Source: Cryobacterium sp. N22 (GTDB lineage Bacteria; Actinomycetota; Actinomycetes; Actinomycetales; Microbacteriaceae). From it: a stretch of DNA of 57,479 nucleotides. Both the position numbers and the translations under genes were made by a program. The stretch is from the NCBI RefSeq assembly GCF_002929555.1, contig NZ_PJJP01000018.1:1-57479 (forward strand), read 5' to 3'. Positions 17,190-26,182 of the stretch are shown here, piece by piece; position 1 is the first letter of the stretch; every line of letters starts with the position of its first letter. Below the pieces are notes generated by a model, which saw nothing but the letters and a program-made list of their open reading frames with translations, ran no database searches and was not told where the DNA came from.

Positions 17190-17220
17190 GCGCCGCCGGG
17201 TACCGGATGTGCGGAAGCTC

Positions 17221-17250
17221 TTGACACCCCTGAATCGTGATCGCTACAGT
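17221..17250 (+). promoter_or_regulatory. Promoter of the lacI-ABC-GH32 operon: TTGACA, 18 bp, TACAGT
   Basis: Consensus -35 TTGACA (17221-17226) and -10 TACAGT (17245-17250) are separated by 18 bp. The expected transcription start near 17257 is directly followed by the LacI-type palindrome. Confidence 0.82.
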
Positions 17251-17260
17251 TGCAACATCG

Positions 17261-17276
17261 ACTAACGCGCGTTAGT
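17261..17276 (+). promoter_or_regulatory. LacI-family operator, perfect 16-bp palindrome
   Basis: ACTAACGCGCGTTAGT is a perfect 16-bp palindrome with the central CG step typical of LacI/PurR-family operators. It begins a few bases after the expected start of transcription, a classic repressor roadblock position, 51 bp before the lacI-type gene. No second copy was found in front of the transporter genes. Confidence 0.88.
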
Positions 17277-17327
17277 AACGCGGGATAGTGGTCGGTTCAG
17301 CACTTCAATGACGAAAGGCAGTGGGCA

Positions 17328-18344
17328 ATGGCGATCAAGCGGACCCGCAACGTGACGATGACGGATGTCGCGACTCGGTCCGGCGTATCGCGCACCACGG
17401 TCTCGTTCGTGCTGAGCAACCGCGAGAACGCCAATATCCCCGACAGCACGCGGCAGCGAGTCCTTGAGGCCGTCGACGCTCTCGGCTACCGGCCCAATGC
17501 CGGAGCGCAGGCCCTCGCCGCACAGAAGAGCGACTGGTACGGCCTCATCACGGAGATCGTCACGGCCCCGTTCGCCGTGGACATCATCAAGGGCGTGCAG
17601 GACACGGCCTGGGACGAGCGCAAGTTCGTGCTGATCGCCTCGAGCGAGGGCGACCAGGCCATGGAGACGGCCGCGATCGAGAAGTTGCTCGAACAACGCG
17701 TCGAAGGACTCATCTACGCCACCACCTGGCACCGCGCCGTCTCGCTGCCGCCGGCAGCCCTCGAGGTGCCCACGGTCCTGATCAACTGCTTCGACCCCGA
17801 GGACCGGTTCCCGTGCGTGGTACCCGACGAGGAGATGGGCGGCTACCGCGCAACGAAGCGGCTGCTCGACGCTGGGCATTCCCGGATTGCGTTCATCAAC
17901 CTCGATCCCGCCATGCCGGCGGCCCTCGGTCGCCGAACCGGCTATGACCGCGCCCACGCCGAAGCCGGCATCAGCGTCGACCCCGAACTGATCGTCTACG
18001 GTCATGCCCTGGCCGACGGCGGTTACGACGCCGCCGCGGCCCTGCTCGACGGGGCAGAGCCGCCAACGGCGTTCTTCTGCGGCAACGACCGCATGGCCAT
18101 GGGAGCATACGACGCCATCAAGGAGCGCCGCTTGCGCATCCCGCAGGACATCGCCGTTGTCGGCTTCGACAACCAGGAGATCATCGCCCAATTCCTTCGC
18201 CCCCGCCTCACGACGGTGGCGCTGCCCTTCGAGCAGATGGGTGCGGTGGGCGTGACCATGCTCGCTGCGCTCATAGCCGGGGAACCGCTCAGCACCAACC
18301 GGATGCTGATCGACTGCCCGCTGCTTGAACGTGCGTCGGTCTGA
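17328..18344 (+). CDS. LacI family transcriptional regulator of sugar operon
   Basis: The 338-aa protein has a LacI HTH (VTMTDVATRSGVSRTTVSFVLSN), a hinge helix with YRPNAGAQALA, and a periplasmic-binding-like effector domain (VVGFDNQEIIAQFLRP). It is likely the local repressor, released by a sugar, and probably autoregulated through the palindrome at 17261-17276. It is the first gene of an apparent operon with an ABC importer and a GH32 enzyme, separated from the binding protein gene by 67 bp without another operator. Confidence 0.92.
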   Translation: MAIKRTRNVTMTDVATRSGVSRTTVSFVLSNRENANIPDSTRQRVLEAVDALGYRPNAGAQALAAQKSDWYGLITEIVTAPFAVDIIKGVQDTAWDERKFVLIASSEGDQAMETAAIEKLLEQRVEGLIYATTWHRAVSLPPAALEVPTVLINCFDPEDRFPCVVPDEEMGGYRATKRLLDAGHSRIAFINLDPAMPAALGRRTGYDRAHAEAGISVDPELIVYGHALADGGYDAAAALLDGAEPPTAFFCGNDRMAMGAYDAIKERRLRIPQDIAVVGFDNQEIIAQFLRPRLTTVALPFEQMGAVGVTMLAALIAGEPLSTNRMLIDCPLLERASV

Positions 18345-18411
18345 CTGCGAATCAGACCGACGCATTGCCACCCCACCACGCGCTCAGCGTCGATGAAAGG
18401 ACACAACCATA

Positions 18412-20076
18412 ATGCCACACTCCATACGAAAGAGCCGATCGGCCGTGGCTTTGACCGCGGTCCTCGCCGGTGCCGTGCTGCTTGCCGGGTGCACCGGCGG
18501 CGGTAACGCCATCGACACCTCCGGCGACCAGTTGCTCACCATTCCGCGCGAGGACATGGGCACCTTCTCGCGCAACTTCAACCCGTTCACCCCCAACGCG
18601 GCACCGATGACGCAGCAGGCGATCTACGAATCGATGTTCGTGTACAACCCGGCCGACGGCGGCACCACCCCGTGGCTGGCCACCGACTGGGTCGCGAGCG
18701 ACGACGGGCTCGAGCTCACCTTCACCATGCGCGACGGCGTCCTGTGGTCCGACGGTGAACCCATGCTCGCCGGGGACGTCGCGTACACCTTCATGCTGCA
18801 GAAGGAGCTTCTCGGTGGCTTCGACTACCTCGACAGCGTCGAAGCAGACGGCGACCAGACGGTACGGTTCGTCCTGAACCGCCCCTACTCCCCCGCCCTG
18901 TACGAAATCGGCCAGCAGATCATCGTTCCCCAGCACATCTGGGAAGAGATCGACGACCCCGCCAAGGACACCAACGGCACCCCGGTGGGAACCGGCCCGT
19001 ACACCGAGGTCACCAGTTTCCAGAGCCAGAGCTTCGACCTGGGCAAGAACCCGAACTACTGGCAGCCCGACAAGCAGAAGATCGCGGGCATCCGCATGCT
19101 CGCCTTCGCCGGCAACGACGGGGCGAACCTCGCCGCGGTCAACGGCGAGGTCGACTGGGCGTACCAGTTCATGCCGGACATCGAGAAGTCCTTCGTCGCG
19201 AAGGACCCCGAACACCGCCAATTCTGGTTCCCGTCCACGGGTTCGATGATCAACTGGCAGCTGAACACCACCAAGGCTCCCTTCGACGACGTCAACGTGC
19301 GTAAGGCGCTGAGCATGGCCGTGGACCGCGAGCAGGTCACCGACATCGCGATGAACGGCTACACGGCCCCGGCCGACTGCACCGGCCTCTCCGGCGCCTA
19401 CACGACCTGGACGGATGCCGACACCGCCGCATCCTGCGACTGGACGAAGCACGATGTCGACGCGGCCAATGCACTCTTCGACACCGCGGGCTACCCCCTC
19501 GGCGCCGACGGCACCCGCACCCTTCCGGACGGGTCCCCGTTCACCCTGGATATCTCTGTGGGCTCCGCCTCGTCGGACTGGCTCTCCGCGGCCACCATCA
19601 TTTCGCAGAACCTGGCCGAGGTCGGTATCACCGCCACCGTCGATTCGCCCGACTGGCCCACGGTCGTGGCCAGTTACGAAGACGGCAGCTTCGACACCGG
19701 AATCGTCTGGAGCAACAATGCACCGACGCCGTACCAGTTCTTCCGCGGCGTCATGTCGTCCGAGACGGTGAAACCGGTCGGCGAGAAGACCTTCGAGAAC
19801 TACCACCGCTTCGCCAGCCCGGAGGCGGACGCCCTGCTGGCCACCTTCGCCGCCAGCTCCGACGAGGCCGCCCAGACCGAGGCCGTGAACGGCCTGCAGG
19901 CCGAGTTCGACGCCGAAGCGCCGGTCATCCCGCTGTTCGCCGGTCCGGAATGGGGCATGTTCACCGACACCCGCTTCACCGGATGGCCCACGGCCAGCGA
20001 CCCGTACGCCACGCTCTCCACCAAATCCCCCACGACAGTTCTCGTGCTGACCAGCCTGGAACCCGTCACGAAGTAG
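18412..20076 (+). CDS. ABC transporter substrate-binding lipoprotein, family 5 (oligopeptide/oligosaccharide type)
   Basis: The 554-aa protein has a lipoprotein signal with lipobox LAGC (modified C27) and the large two-lobed fold of SBP family 5 (DppA/OppA). Motifs include LTFTMRDGVLWSDGEPMLAGDV and NPNYWQPDKQKIAGI. It captures substrate at the outer face of the membrane. Family 5 proteins are named for peptides, yet several bind oligosaccharides. The operon's LacI regulator and GH32 enzyme favour a fructose-containing sugar here. GAAAGGACAC precedes the ATG. Confidence 0.9.
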   Translation: MPHSIRKSRSAVALTAVLAGAVLLAGCTGGGNAIDTSGDQLLTIPREDMGTFSRNFNPFTPNAAPMTQQAIYESMFVYNPADGGTTPWLATDWVASDDGLELTFTMRDGVLWSDGEPMLAGDVAYTFMLQKELLGGFDYLDSVEADGDQTVRFVLNRPYSPALYEIGQQIIVPQHIWEEIDDPAKDTNGTPVGTGPYTEVTSFQSQSFDLGKNPNYWQPDKQKIAGIRMLAFAGNDGANLAAVNGEVDWAYQFMPDIEKSFVAKDPEHRQFWFPSTGSMINWQLNTTKAPFDDVNVRKALSMAVDREQVTDIAMNGYTAPADCTGLSGAYTTWTDADTAASCDWTKHDVDAANALFDTAGYPLGADGTRTLPDGSPFTLDISVGSASSDWLSAATIISQNLAEVGITATVDSPDWPTVVASYEDGSFDTGIVWSNNAPTPYQFFRGVMSSETVKPVGEKTFENYHRFASPEADALLATFAASSDEAAQTEAVNGLQAEFDAEAPVIPLFAGPEWGMFTDTRFTGWPTASDPYATLSTKSPTTVLVLTSLEPVTK

Positions 20077-20169
20077 CGTTCGGCGGCACCCCTTCCCGGG
20101 GGTGCCGCCCCCGCGGCTTCCCGGCACCGGCAGCCGCCCCATTGCCATGTCAAGAACGGAGCACAACCT

Positions 20170-21147
20170 GTGCGATTCATAGTGCGGCGGTTGGCTTTCT
20201 ACCTCCTCGCCTTCTGGGTGTCGATCACCCTCAACTTCCTTCTGCCGCGTTTCATGCCCGGCGACCCCGTCACCCGCATGTTCGCCCAGGCGGCGAACAA
20301 GATGCAGCCTCACCAGATCGAGCAGCTGCGCCAGCTGTTCGGCCTCGACGAACGCCCGATCTGGCAGCAGTACCTCAGCTACGTGCAGAACATCTTCACC
20401 GGCCAGATGGGCGTATCGATCTCCCGCTTTCCCACCCCCGTCTCGGAGGTCATCGGAAGCCAGATCGGCTGGACCCTGCTGCTCGGCGGCACCGCACTGG
20501 TGATCGCCGTCGTCATCGGCAACCTTCTCGGCATCCTCGCCGCCTGGCGACGCGGCGGCGTCCTCGACTCCGTCTTCCCGCCGATTCTGGTCTTCGTGGG
20601 CTCGTTCCCGTACTTCTGGCTCGCCATGGCTGCGCTCTACCTGTTCGGGGTGGTGCTGGGCTGGTTCCCCATCCGGCACGCCTTCGACGCCGGGATGACG
20701 CCGGAGCTGTCCTGGACCTTCCTCTCCAGCATCGCCACCCACCTGTTCCTGCCCGCACTGACCATCGTGCTGGTCTCGATCGGCGGCTGGATGCTCGGCA
20801 TGCGCAACACCATGATCGCCACGACCGCGGAGGACTACATCCTCATGGCCGAGGCGAAGGGCCTGACGAACAACCGCATCATGTTCCGCTACGCCGCCCG
20901 CAACGCCATGCTGCCCAGCGTCACCGCGTTCGGCATGTCCTTCGGCTTCATCGTGGGCGGTGCGCTGCTCACCGAGGTGGTCTTCGCCTACCCCGGCGTC
21001 GGCTACCAGCTGCTCGCCGCCGTGCAGGGTCTCGACTACCCGCTCATGCAGGGCATTTTCCTCACCATCACGGCCGCCGTGCTCGTTGCCAACTTCCTGG
21101 TTGACATCGTGTACGTGCGCCTCGACCCGCGCGTGCGCGTGAGCTGA
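20170..21147 (+). CDS. ABC transporter permease, DppB-like
   Basis: The 325-aa membrane protein begins with the typical single helix of this family (MRFIVRRLAFYLLAFWVSITLNFLL, shown in part) and has about six helices. The EAA loop around AEAKGLTNNRIMFRYAARNAM contacts the ATPase. It would form the channel together with the next permease. The start is a GTG, 93 bp after the binding protein gene; that gap contains a GC-rich GGGGTGCC-type hairpin which may trim the upstream message so that more binding protein is made. Confidence 0.92.
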   Translation: MRFIVRRLAFYLLAFWVSITLNFLLPRFMPGDPVTRMFAQAANKMQPHQIEQLRQLFGLDERPIWQQYLSYVQNIFTGQMGVSISRFPTPVSEVIGSQIGWTLLLGGTALVIAVVIGNLLGILAAWRRGGVLDSVFPPILVFVGSFPYFWLAMAALYLFGVVLGWFPIRHAFDAGMTPELSWTFLSSIATHLFLPALTIVLVSIGGWMLGMRNTMIATTAEDYILMAEAKGLTNNRIMFRYAARNAMLPSVTAFGMSFGFIVGGALLTEVVFAYPGVGYQLLAAVQGLDYPLMQGIFLTITAAVLVANFLVDIVYVRLDPRVRVS

Positions 21148-21160
21148 GACGGAGAACACC

Positions 21161-22102
21161 ATGTCTGTCACCACTCCCTCTGAAACCGTGGCGCTGGCCA
21201 CACCGGATGACCCCGCCACCGCGCCGGCGTCCGGCCGCCGGCCACGCCGCGGCCTGATTCGCGGCATCCTGGGCAATCGCAAGGCCGCCTTCGGGGCCGC
21301 CGTGCTGCTGTTGTTCGGCGTGGTCGCGCTTGCGGCACCGCTGCTGGCCCCCGGAAACCCGTCGCTCATCACCGCGATCGCCTCGCAGCCCCCGTCGCTG
21401 GAGCACCTGTTCGGCACCACCGCCAAGGGCCAGGACATTCTCGCCCTGACCATGCACGGCGCCCGGACCTCCCTGCTGGTCGGCTTCGTCGTGGGAGCGG
21501 CGGCGACGCTGGTCGGGCTCCTGGTGGGCGTGGCCTCGGCCTATTTCGGGTGGGTCATCGACGACCTGCTCTCCCTGGTCACCAACGTCTTCCTGCTGAT
21601 CCCCGGGCTGCCGCTGCTGGTGATCCTCGCGGCGTTCCTGCCGCCGGGCATCGGAACGGTCGTCGTGGTGCTGATCATCACCGGCTGGGCCGGTTCGGCC
21701 CGGGTGCTGCGCTCGCAGGCGCTATCCATCCGCAGCAAGGACTTCGTGGCCGCCGCGGTCGTGACGGGCGAGCATCCGCTGCGCATCATGTTCCGCGAGA
21801 TCCTGCCGAACATGGCCTCCATCGTGATGAGCACCTTCCTGGCCTGCGTCATCTTCGGCATCGGCGCCCAGGCGGGCCTCGAGTTTCTCGGCCTCGGCGA
21901 CGCAAGCGTCGTGAGCTGGGGCACCAACCTCTACTGGGCAAGCAACGACGGAGCACTGTTCACCGGTGCGTGGTGGGCCTTCGTGCCCTCCGGCCTGTGC
22001 ATCGCGCTGGTGGCATTCGCCCTGGCCATGGTCAACTACGCCGTCGACGAGGTCACGAACCCCCGGCTGCGCACGACGAAAAAAGGACGGACCCGCGCAT
22101 GA
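21161..22102 (+). CDS. ABC transporter permease, DppC-like
   Basis: The 313-aa protein has a cytosolic N-terminal extension and about six membrane helices. The EAA-type loop is at TGEHPLRIMFREILPNM. It pairs with the DppB-like permease. It starts 13 nt after that gene with GGAGAACACC in front of the ATG, and its stop overlaps the first ATPase gene by 4 nt. Confidence 0.92.
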   Translation: MSVTTPSETVALATPDDPATAPASGRRPRRGLIRGILGNRKAAFGAAVLLLFGVVALAAPLLAPGNPSLITAIASQPPSLEHLFGTTAKGQDILALTMHGARTSLLVGFVVGAAATLVGLLVGVASAYFGWVIDDLLSLVTNVFLLIPGLPLLVILAAFLPPGIGTVVVVLIITGWAGSARVLRSQALSIRSKDFVAAAVVTGEHPLRIMFREILPNMASIVMSTFLACVIFGIGAQAGLEFLGLGDASVVSWGTNLYWASNDGALFTGAWWAFVPSGLCIALVAFALAMVNYAVDEVTNPRLRTTKKGRTRA

Positions 22103-23082
22103 GCACCACGCCGATCCTCGAGGTCACCAACCTGCGAGTGGAATACCACGGTGCCAACCGCCAGGTGGTCGCCGTCAACGATGTGTCGTTCAGCATCGGT
22201 GAGGGCGAGATCTTCGGCCTGGCCGGCGAATCCGGCTGCGGCAAATCCACGGTCGCCAACGCCATTATGCGGCTGCTCAAGGACCCCGCCGAGATCACGG
22301 GCGGGCAGATCAGGTTCAAGGGCCGGGACCTGTTGGCCCTGCGCGGAGAAGAACTGCGCCGGTTCCGCTGGAAGGAGATCGCAATGATCTTCCAGAGCGC
22401 CATGAACTCGCTCAACCCGGTGATGACCATCGGGAGCCAGATGGTGGACATCTTCACCACCCACGAGGGGCTGTCGGTCAAACAGGCCCGCAGCCGTTCG
22501 GCCGAGCTGCTGCGCCTGGTCAGCATCGATCCGGTGCGGTTGGACTCCTACCCGCATCAGCTCTCCGGCGGCATGCGCCAACGGGCCGTGATCGCGATGG
22601 CCCTCGCCCTGGAGCCCTCGCTGCTGATCATGGATGAACCGACGACCGCGCTCGACGTGGTCGTGCAACAGGAGATCATGGCGCAGATCAGCGATCTTCA
22701 GCGGCAGCTGGGATTCTCCGTGCTCTTCATCACCCACGACATGTCCCTCATGGTGGAGCTGTCTCACCGCATGGCCGTGATGCACAGCGGCCGTCTCGTG
22801 GAGATGGCCGACGCCGAGCTCATGTTCGACAGTCCCCTGCATCCGTACACGTTGTCGCTGATGAACGCGTTCCCGCCGTTGACCGGTCCGCGCGTTCGCC
22901 TGACCGGCCTGTCGGATTCGGTGCGCGCGGCCGACGGCTCCGCGGGGAGCTGTTCCTTCCACGTTTCCTGCCCACCCGACCTGGCCAACTGTTCCGGCAA
23001 CATCCCCGACCTCCGCGAGGTTGCGCCTGGACGTTTTGTGGCCGAGCACCCGCGTACGAGCATCGAAGGAACCGCAGCATGA
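22099..23082 (+). CDS. ABC transporter ATP-binding protein, DppD-like
   Basis: The 327-aa ATPase has Walker [10 protein letters not shown], signature LSGGMRQR, Walker [13 protein letters not shown] and the switch His in FITHDMS. A C-terminal oligopeptide-type extension has Cys residues ([18 protein letters not shown]), as in DppD/OppD proteins that bind an iron-sulfur cluster. The ATG at 22099 was chosen because it overlaps the dppC-type stop as ATGA and gives the family's N terminus. Confidence 0.92.
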   Translation: MSTTPILEVTNLRVEYHGANRQVVAVNDVSFSIGEGEIFGLAGESGCGKSTVANAIMRLLKDPAEITGGQIRFKGRDLLALRGEELRRFRWKEIAMIFQSAMNSLNPVMTIGSQMVDIFTTHEGLSVKQARSRSAELLRLVSIDPVRLDSYPHQLSGGMRQRAVIAMALALEPSLLIMDEPTTALDVVVQQEIMAQISDLQRQLGFSVLFITHDMSLMVELSHRMAVMHSGRLVEMADAELMFDSPLHPYTLSLMNAFPPLTGPRVRLTGLSDSVRAADGSAGSCSFHVSCPPDLANCSGNIPDLREVAPGRFVAEHPRTSIEGTAA

Positions 23083-24179
23083 CGACAAGCACCGGCCAGC
23101 GCCGACCCGGCACGGCCCCGATCGACGACGTCAGCGTGCGGGTGCGCGGGCTCACGAAGGATTTCCCGCTCGGCGGGCTGTTCTCCCGACGAAGCGTGCG
23201 CGCGGTGGACAACGTCGACTTCGACATTCCCCGCGGCACGATCGTCGCCCTGGTCGGGGAATCCGGCAGCGGCAAGAGCACAGTGGCCCGAGCCCTCGCC
23301 CGCCTGGAACGGCCCACGGCCGGGTCGATCGTCGTCGGCGGCCGGGACGTGCTCAAGACCGAGAAGTCGGCGGCGTCCCGCCGGTACCGGGGGACGGTGC
23401 AGATGGTCTTCCAGGACCCGTTCGGCTCGCTGAACCCGGCGCACCGGGTGGAACACTTCCTGGAACGGCCCCTGCGCATCCACGGCAAGGCACGGACCCG
23501 CCAGGAGGTGCGCCGCCAGTCCGCTGAGCTGATGCGCACGGTCGGGCTGACCGAAGACATGCTCGACAGCTACCCGCACGAGCTGTCCGGCGGGCAGCGC
23601 CAACGGGTGTCGATCGCCCGGGCGCTCGCCGTGGACCCCGAGATCATCCTCGCCGACGAGCCCACCTCGATGCTCGACGTTTCGGTGCGCATCGGCATCC
23701 TCAACCTGATGGCCCGGCTGCGTGACGAGCGCGGCATCTCGATGCTGTTCATCACCCACGACCTGGCCTCGGCCCGGTATGTCGCCGACACCACGCTCGT
23801 GATGTTCGCCGGAGCCCTCGTCGAGGGCGGGGAATCCCTGGAGCTGATGCAGAACCCGTCCCATCCGTACACCCGGTTGCTGTTGTCGGCCGTTCCGGAT
23901 CCGGCCCGGACCGTGCGCTACGACCCGATTCACCGGGCGCGGCTGCGGCAGGCTGTGCTGGCCCCGACCACCTGTCCGTGGCAGGGACCGGACTGCAGCA
24001 GAAGCGTGCCGGTGCGGCACACCGTCGGCCCCGATCACTGGGTACGCTGCCACCTGTACGCGCCGCAGGTCTCCGCCTTGAGCAATCCGCTGCTCACCGA
24101 CCATGACTCCGAGTTCGACTCCGAGCTCGACTCCGCTCACGACTCCGCCCCGGCATCGACCAGGAAGGCTGCCCGGTGA
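23079..24179 (+). CDS. ABC transporter ATP-binding protein, DppF-like
   Basis: The 366-aa ATPase has Walker A GESGSGKST, signature LSGGQRQRVSIARAL, Walker B IILADEPTSMLD and HDLASARYV with the switch His. It pairs with the DppD-like subunit to drive import. It overlaps the previous gene by 4 nt and the GH32 gene by 4 nt. The C-terminal tail has a run of Asp/Ser (DHDSEFDSELDSAHDS), which is unusual. Confidence 0.92.
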   Translation: MTTSTGQRRPGTAPIDDVSVRVRGLTKDFPLGGLFSRRSVRAVDNVDFDIPRGTIVALVGESGSGKSTVARALARLERPTAGSIVVGGRDVLKTEKSAASRRYRGTVQMVFQDPFGSLNPAHRVEHFLERPLRIHGKARTRQEVRRQSAELMRTVGLTEDMLDSYPHELSGGQRQRVSIARALAVDPEIILADEPTSMLDVSVRIGILNLMARLRDERGISMLFITHDLASARYVADTTLVMFAGALVEGGESLELMQNPSHPYTRLLLSAVPDPARTVRYDPIHRARLRQAVLAPTTCPWQGPDCSRSVPVRHTVGPDHWVRCHLYAPQVSALSNPLLTDHDSEFDSELDSAHDSAPASTRKAAR

Positions 24180-25759
24180 ACCCGCTTCTCGAGACCAACG
24201 ATGACCGCCCTGATGCCCTCGTGGCGCGCGCGGAGGGCGACCGGCACCGTCCCCGGTTCCACTTCGTGTCCCCGGCCGGCTGGCTCAACGACCCGAACGG
24301 CCTGAGCCACTGGGACGGCGTGTACCACCTCTTCTACCAGTACAACCCGCACAAGGCCGTGCACAGCCGCATCCACTGGGGGCACGCGACGAGCCCCGAC
24401 CTGGTCACCTGGACGGATGCCCCGGTGGCCCTGGTCCCGGGGGACGCCGCGGATGCCGCCGATGCCGACGGGTGTTGGTCCGGGGTGCTCGTAGACGACC
24501 ACGGGGTGCCGACGCTGGTGTATTCGGGCCGCCGTGGTGACCGGGAGCTGCCCTGCGTCGCCGTGGGGTCGATGGATCTCACCGAGTGGGTCGCCGATGC
24601 GGCCAACCCGGTGATCTCCGCACCGCCGGAGTCGCTCGAGCTCACGGCCTTTCGGGATCATTGTGTGTGGCCGCACCCGGGCGGCGGCTGGCGGCAACTC
24701 ATCGGCTCCGGCATCCGTGGCCAGGGCGGCACCGCGCTGCTCTATGAATCCCCGGACCTGCGGAACTGGAGCTACCTCGGCCCGCTGATCGTGGGCGACA
24801 GCGGCGACCGGGAGACCACCGCCGACGACTGGACCGGCACCATGTGGGAGTGCGTGGACCTGTTCCGCCTGGAACCCGCGGGCGCCGACGACGAACCGGT
24901 CGACCCGGACGTTCTCGTGTTCTCCGCGTGGGACGACGGGGTGACCCGGCACACGCTGTACCTCACGGGTCGCTACAGCGGCACCCGGTTTGAGCGCACA
25001 GCACTGCATCGGCTCGACTACGGCGGACGGTACTTCTATGCGCCGCAATCCACCCAGGATGCGCGGGGCCGCCGGGTGATGTTCGGCTGGCTGCAGGAGG
25101 GCCGCTCCGACGCGGCGGCCGAGACGGCGGGGTGGTCGGGCGTCATGTCGTTGCCGCGACTGGTCACCCGCGCCCCGGACGGCACCCTGCGCCAGCAGCC
25201 GGTGCCGGAACTGGAGACGCTGCGCCGGGACCACGTGCGGCTGGGCGGGTTCACGCTCATCGGTGGGGAACGCCGTGTGGGCCTGACCCCTGGCGACCAG
25301 ATCGACATCGTGGCCGAGCTGCACCTGGAGCCGGGATCCGCGGCCGAACTGGTCGTGCGGGCCACCGACGACGGGGCCGAGCGCACTGTCATCCGGTTCA
25401 GCCGGCCAGACGACACGCACGCCGACGTCACCCTGGAACTGATCCGCACGGCCAGCAGCCTTGACCCGAGCGTGGACGCGACCCCGCGCGGCGGCCCGAT
25501 CCGGCATGTCGACGGGCTCATCCAGGTGCGTGTGCTCGTCGATCACTCCGCGCTGGAGATCTTCGTCAACGGGCAACCGCTGGCGTGCCGGGTCTACCCG
25601 ACCCGACCCGACGCGAACGGGGTAGAGTTCGCCGGCATCCGCGGCCGCGTGCAGGTGCACGAGGCCGAATCGTGGCGGATGGCCGACATCTGGCACGCGC
25701 CGCGCCGTCTGTGGCCCGAACCGCAGGGCTTCAGGGGAACAGCGGAAGTTCCGCGCTGA
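24176..25759 (+). CDS. GH32 family beta-fructosidase (sucrose/levan/fructo-oligosaccharide hydrolase)
   Basis: The 527-aa protein has a five-bladed propeller domain plus a C-terminal beta sandwich. The nucleophile is D39 in WLNDPNG, RD at 160-161 is the transition-state stabiliser, and E225 in MWECVD is the acid/base. The usual RDP motif reads RDH here, a small departure. There is no signal peptide, so it works in the cytoplasm on sugar that enters intact. It starts at a GTG that overlaps the ATPase stop (GTGA). The reaction is hydrolysis of terminal fructosyl bonds in sucrose, raffinose, fructans or their phosphates. Its 3' end overlaps the convergent sterol-carrier-like gene by 29 bp. Confidence 0.92.
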   Translation: MNPLLETNDDRPDALVARAEGDRHRPRFHFVSPAGWLNDPNGLSHWDGVYHLFYQYNPHKAVHSRIHWGHATSPDLVTWTDAPVALVPGDAADAADADGCWSGVLVDDHGVPTLVYSGRRGDRELPCVAVGSMDLTEWVADAANPVISAPPESLELTAFRDHCVWPHPGGGWRQLIGSGIRGQGGTALLYESPDLRNWSYLGPLIVGDSGDRETTADDWTGTMWECVDLFRLEPAGADDEPVDPDVLVFSAWDDGVTRHTLYLTGRYSGTRFERTALHRLDYGGRYFYAPQSTQDARGRRVMFGWLQEGRSDAAAETAGWSGVMSLPRLVTRAPDGTLRQQPVPELETLRRDHVRLGGFTLIGGERRVGLTPGDQIDIVAELHLEPGSAAELVVRATDDGAERTVIRFSRPDDTHADVTLELIRTASSLDPSVDATPRGGPIRHVDGLIQVRVLVDHSALEIFVNGQPLACRVYPTRPDANGVEFAGIRGRVQVHEAESWRMADIWHAPRRLWPEPQGFRGTAEVPR

Positions 25760-26093
25760 GGTCGGCGCGCTGCCCGGAGGCGTGGATGCGGCCGGAGGCG
25801 AGGCCGTCGGTCCAGGTCAGTGTGCCGGTGGCCAGGCCGAGCCAGGTGGCGACATCGGTTTCGACCACGTTGGGCGGGGTGCCGCGGGTGTGCCGGGGGC
25901 CGGCGATGCACTGCGTGGCGCCGAACGGGGGAACGCGCACCTCGACCGTGTTGCCCTCGGCCTGCTCGGCGAGCAGTTGCAGGGTGTACCGCACGGCGAG
26001 CGCCCGGGTGTCGCGGGTCGCGCCCGCTTCGTCGGCCAGGTACGCCTTCACGGCGGTCCTGCCCAACCCGTCATCGATTCTCGCTCGTGCCAT
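25731..26093 (-). CDS. Sterol-carrier-like (SCP2-type) small protein
   Basis: The 120-aa protein matches the actinobacterial sterol carrier family proteins found next to purD, with the SCP2-like segment VEVRVPPFGATQCIAG. It probably binds a hydrophobic ligand; its role is unknown. The ATG at 26093 has CAGACT exactly 6 nt upstream on the minus strand (26100-26105). It is divergent from purD across 89 bp, and its 3' end overlaps the GH32 gene. Confidence 0.75.
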   Translation of the reverse strand: MARARIDDGLGRTAVKAYLADEAGATRDTRALAVRYTLQLLAEQAEGNTVEVRVPPFGATQCIAGPRHTRGTPPNVVETDVATWLGLATGTLTWTDGLASGRIHASGQRADLSAELPLFP

Positions 26094-26182
26094 GCTCCCA
26101 GTCTGCCGTCTCGGGCCCCGTTCTGTGACCCGCGGGGTCGCGGCGGGTGCGCGCGATCGCGTTCGCCGGGTAGCCTGATCCG

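Noticed and set aside
18352..21453. 1033-codon open frame on the minus strand
   Set aside because: It lies antisense to the binding protein and permease genes; the composition is a GC-frame shadow and no domain is recognisable.
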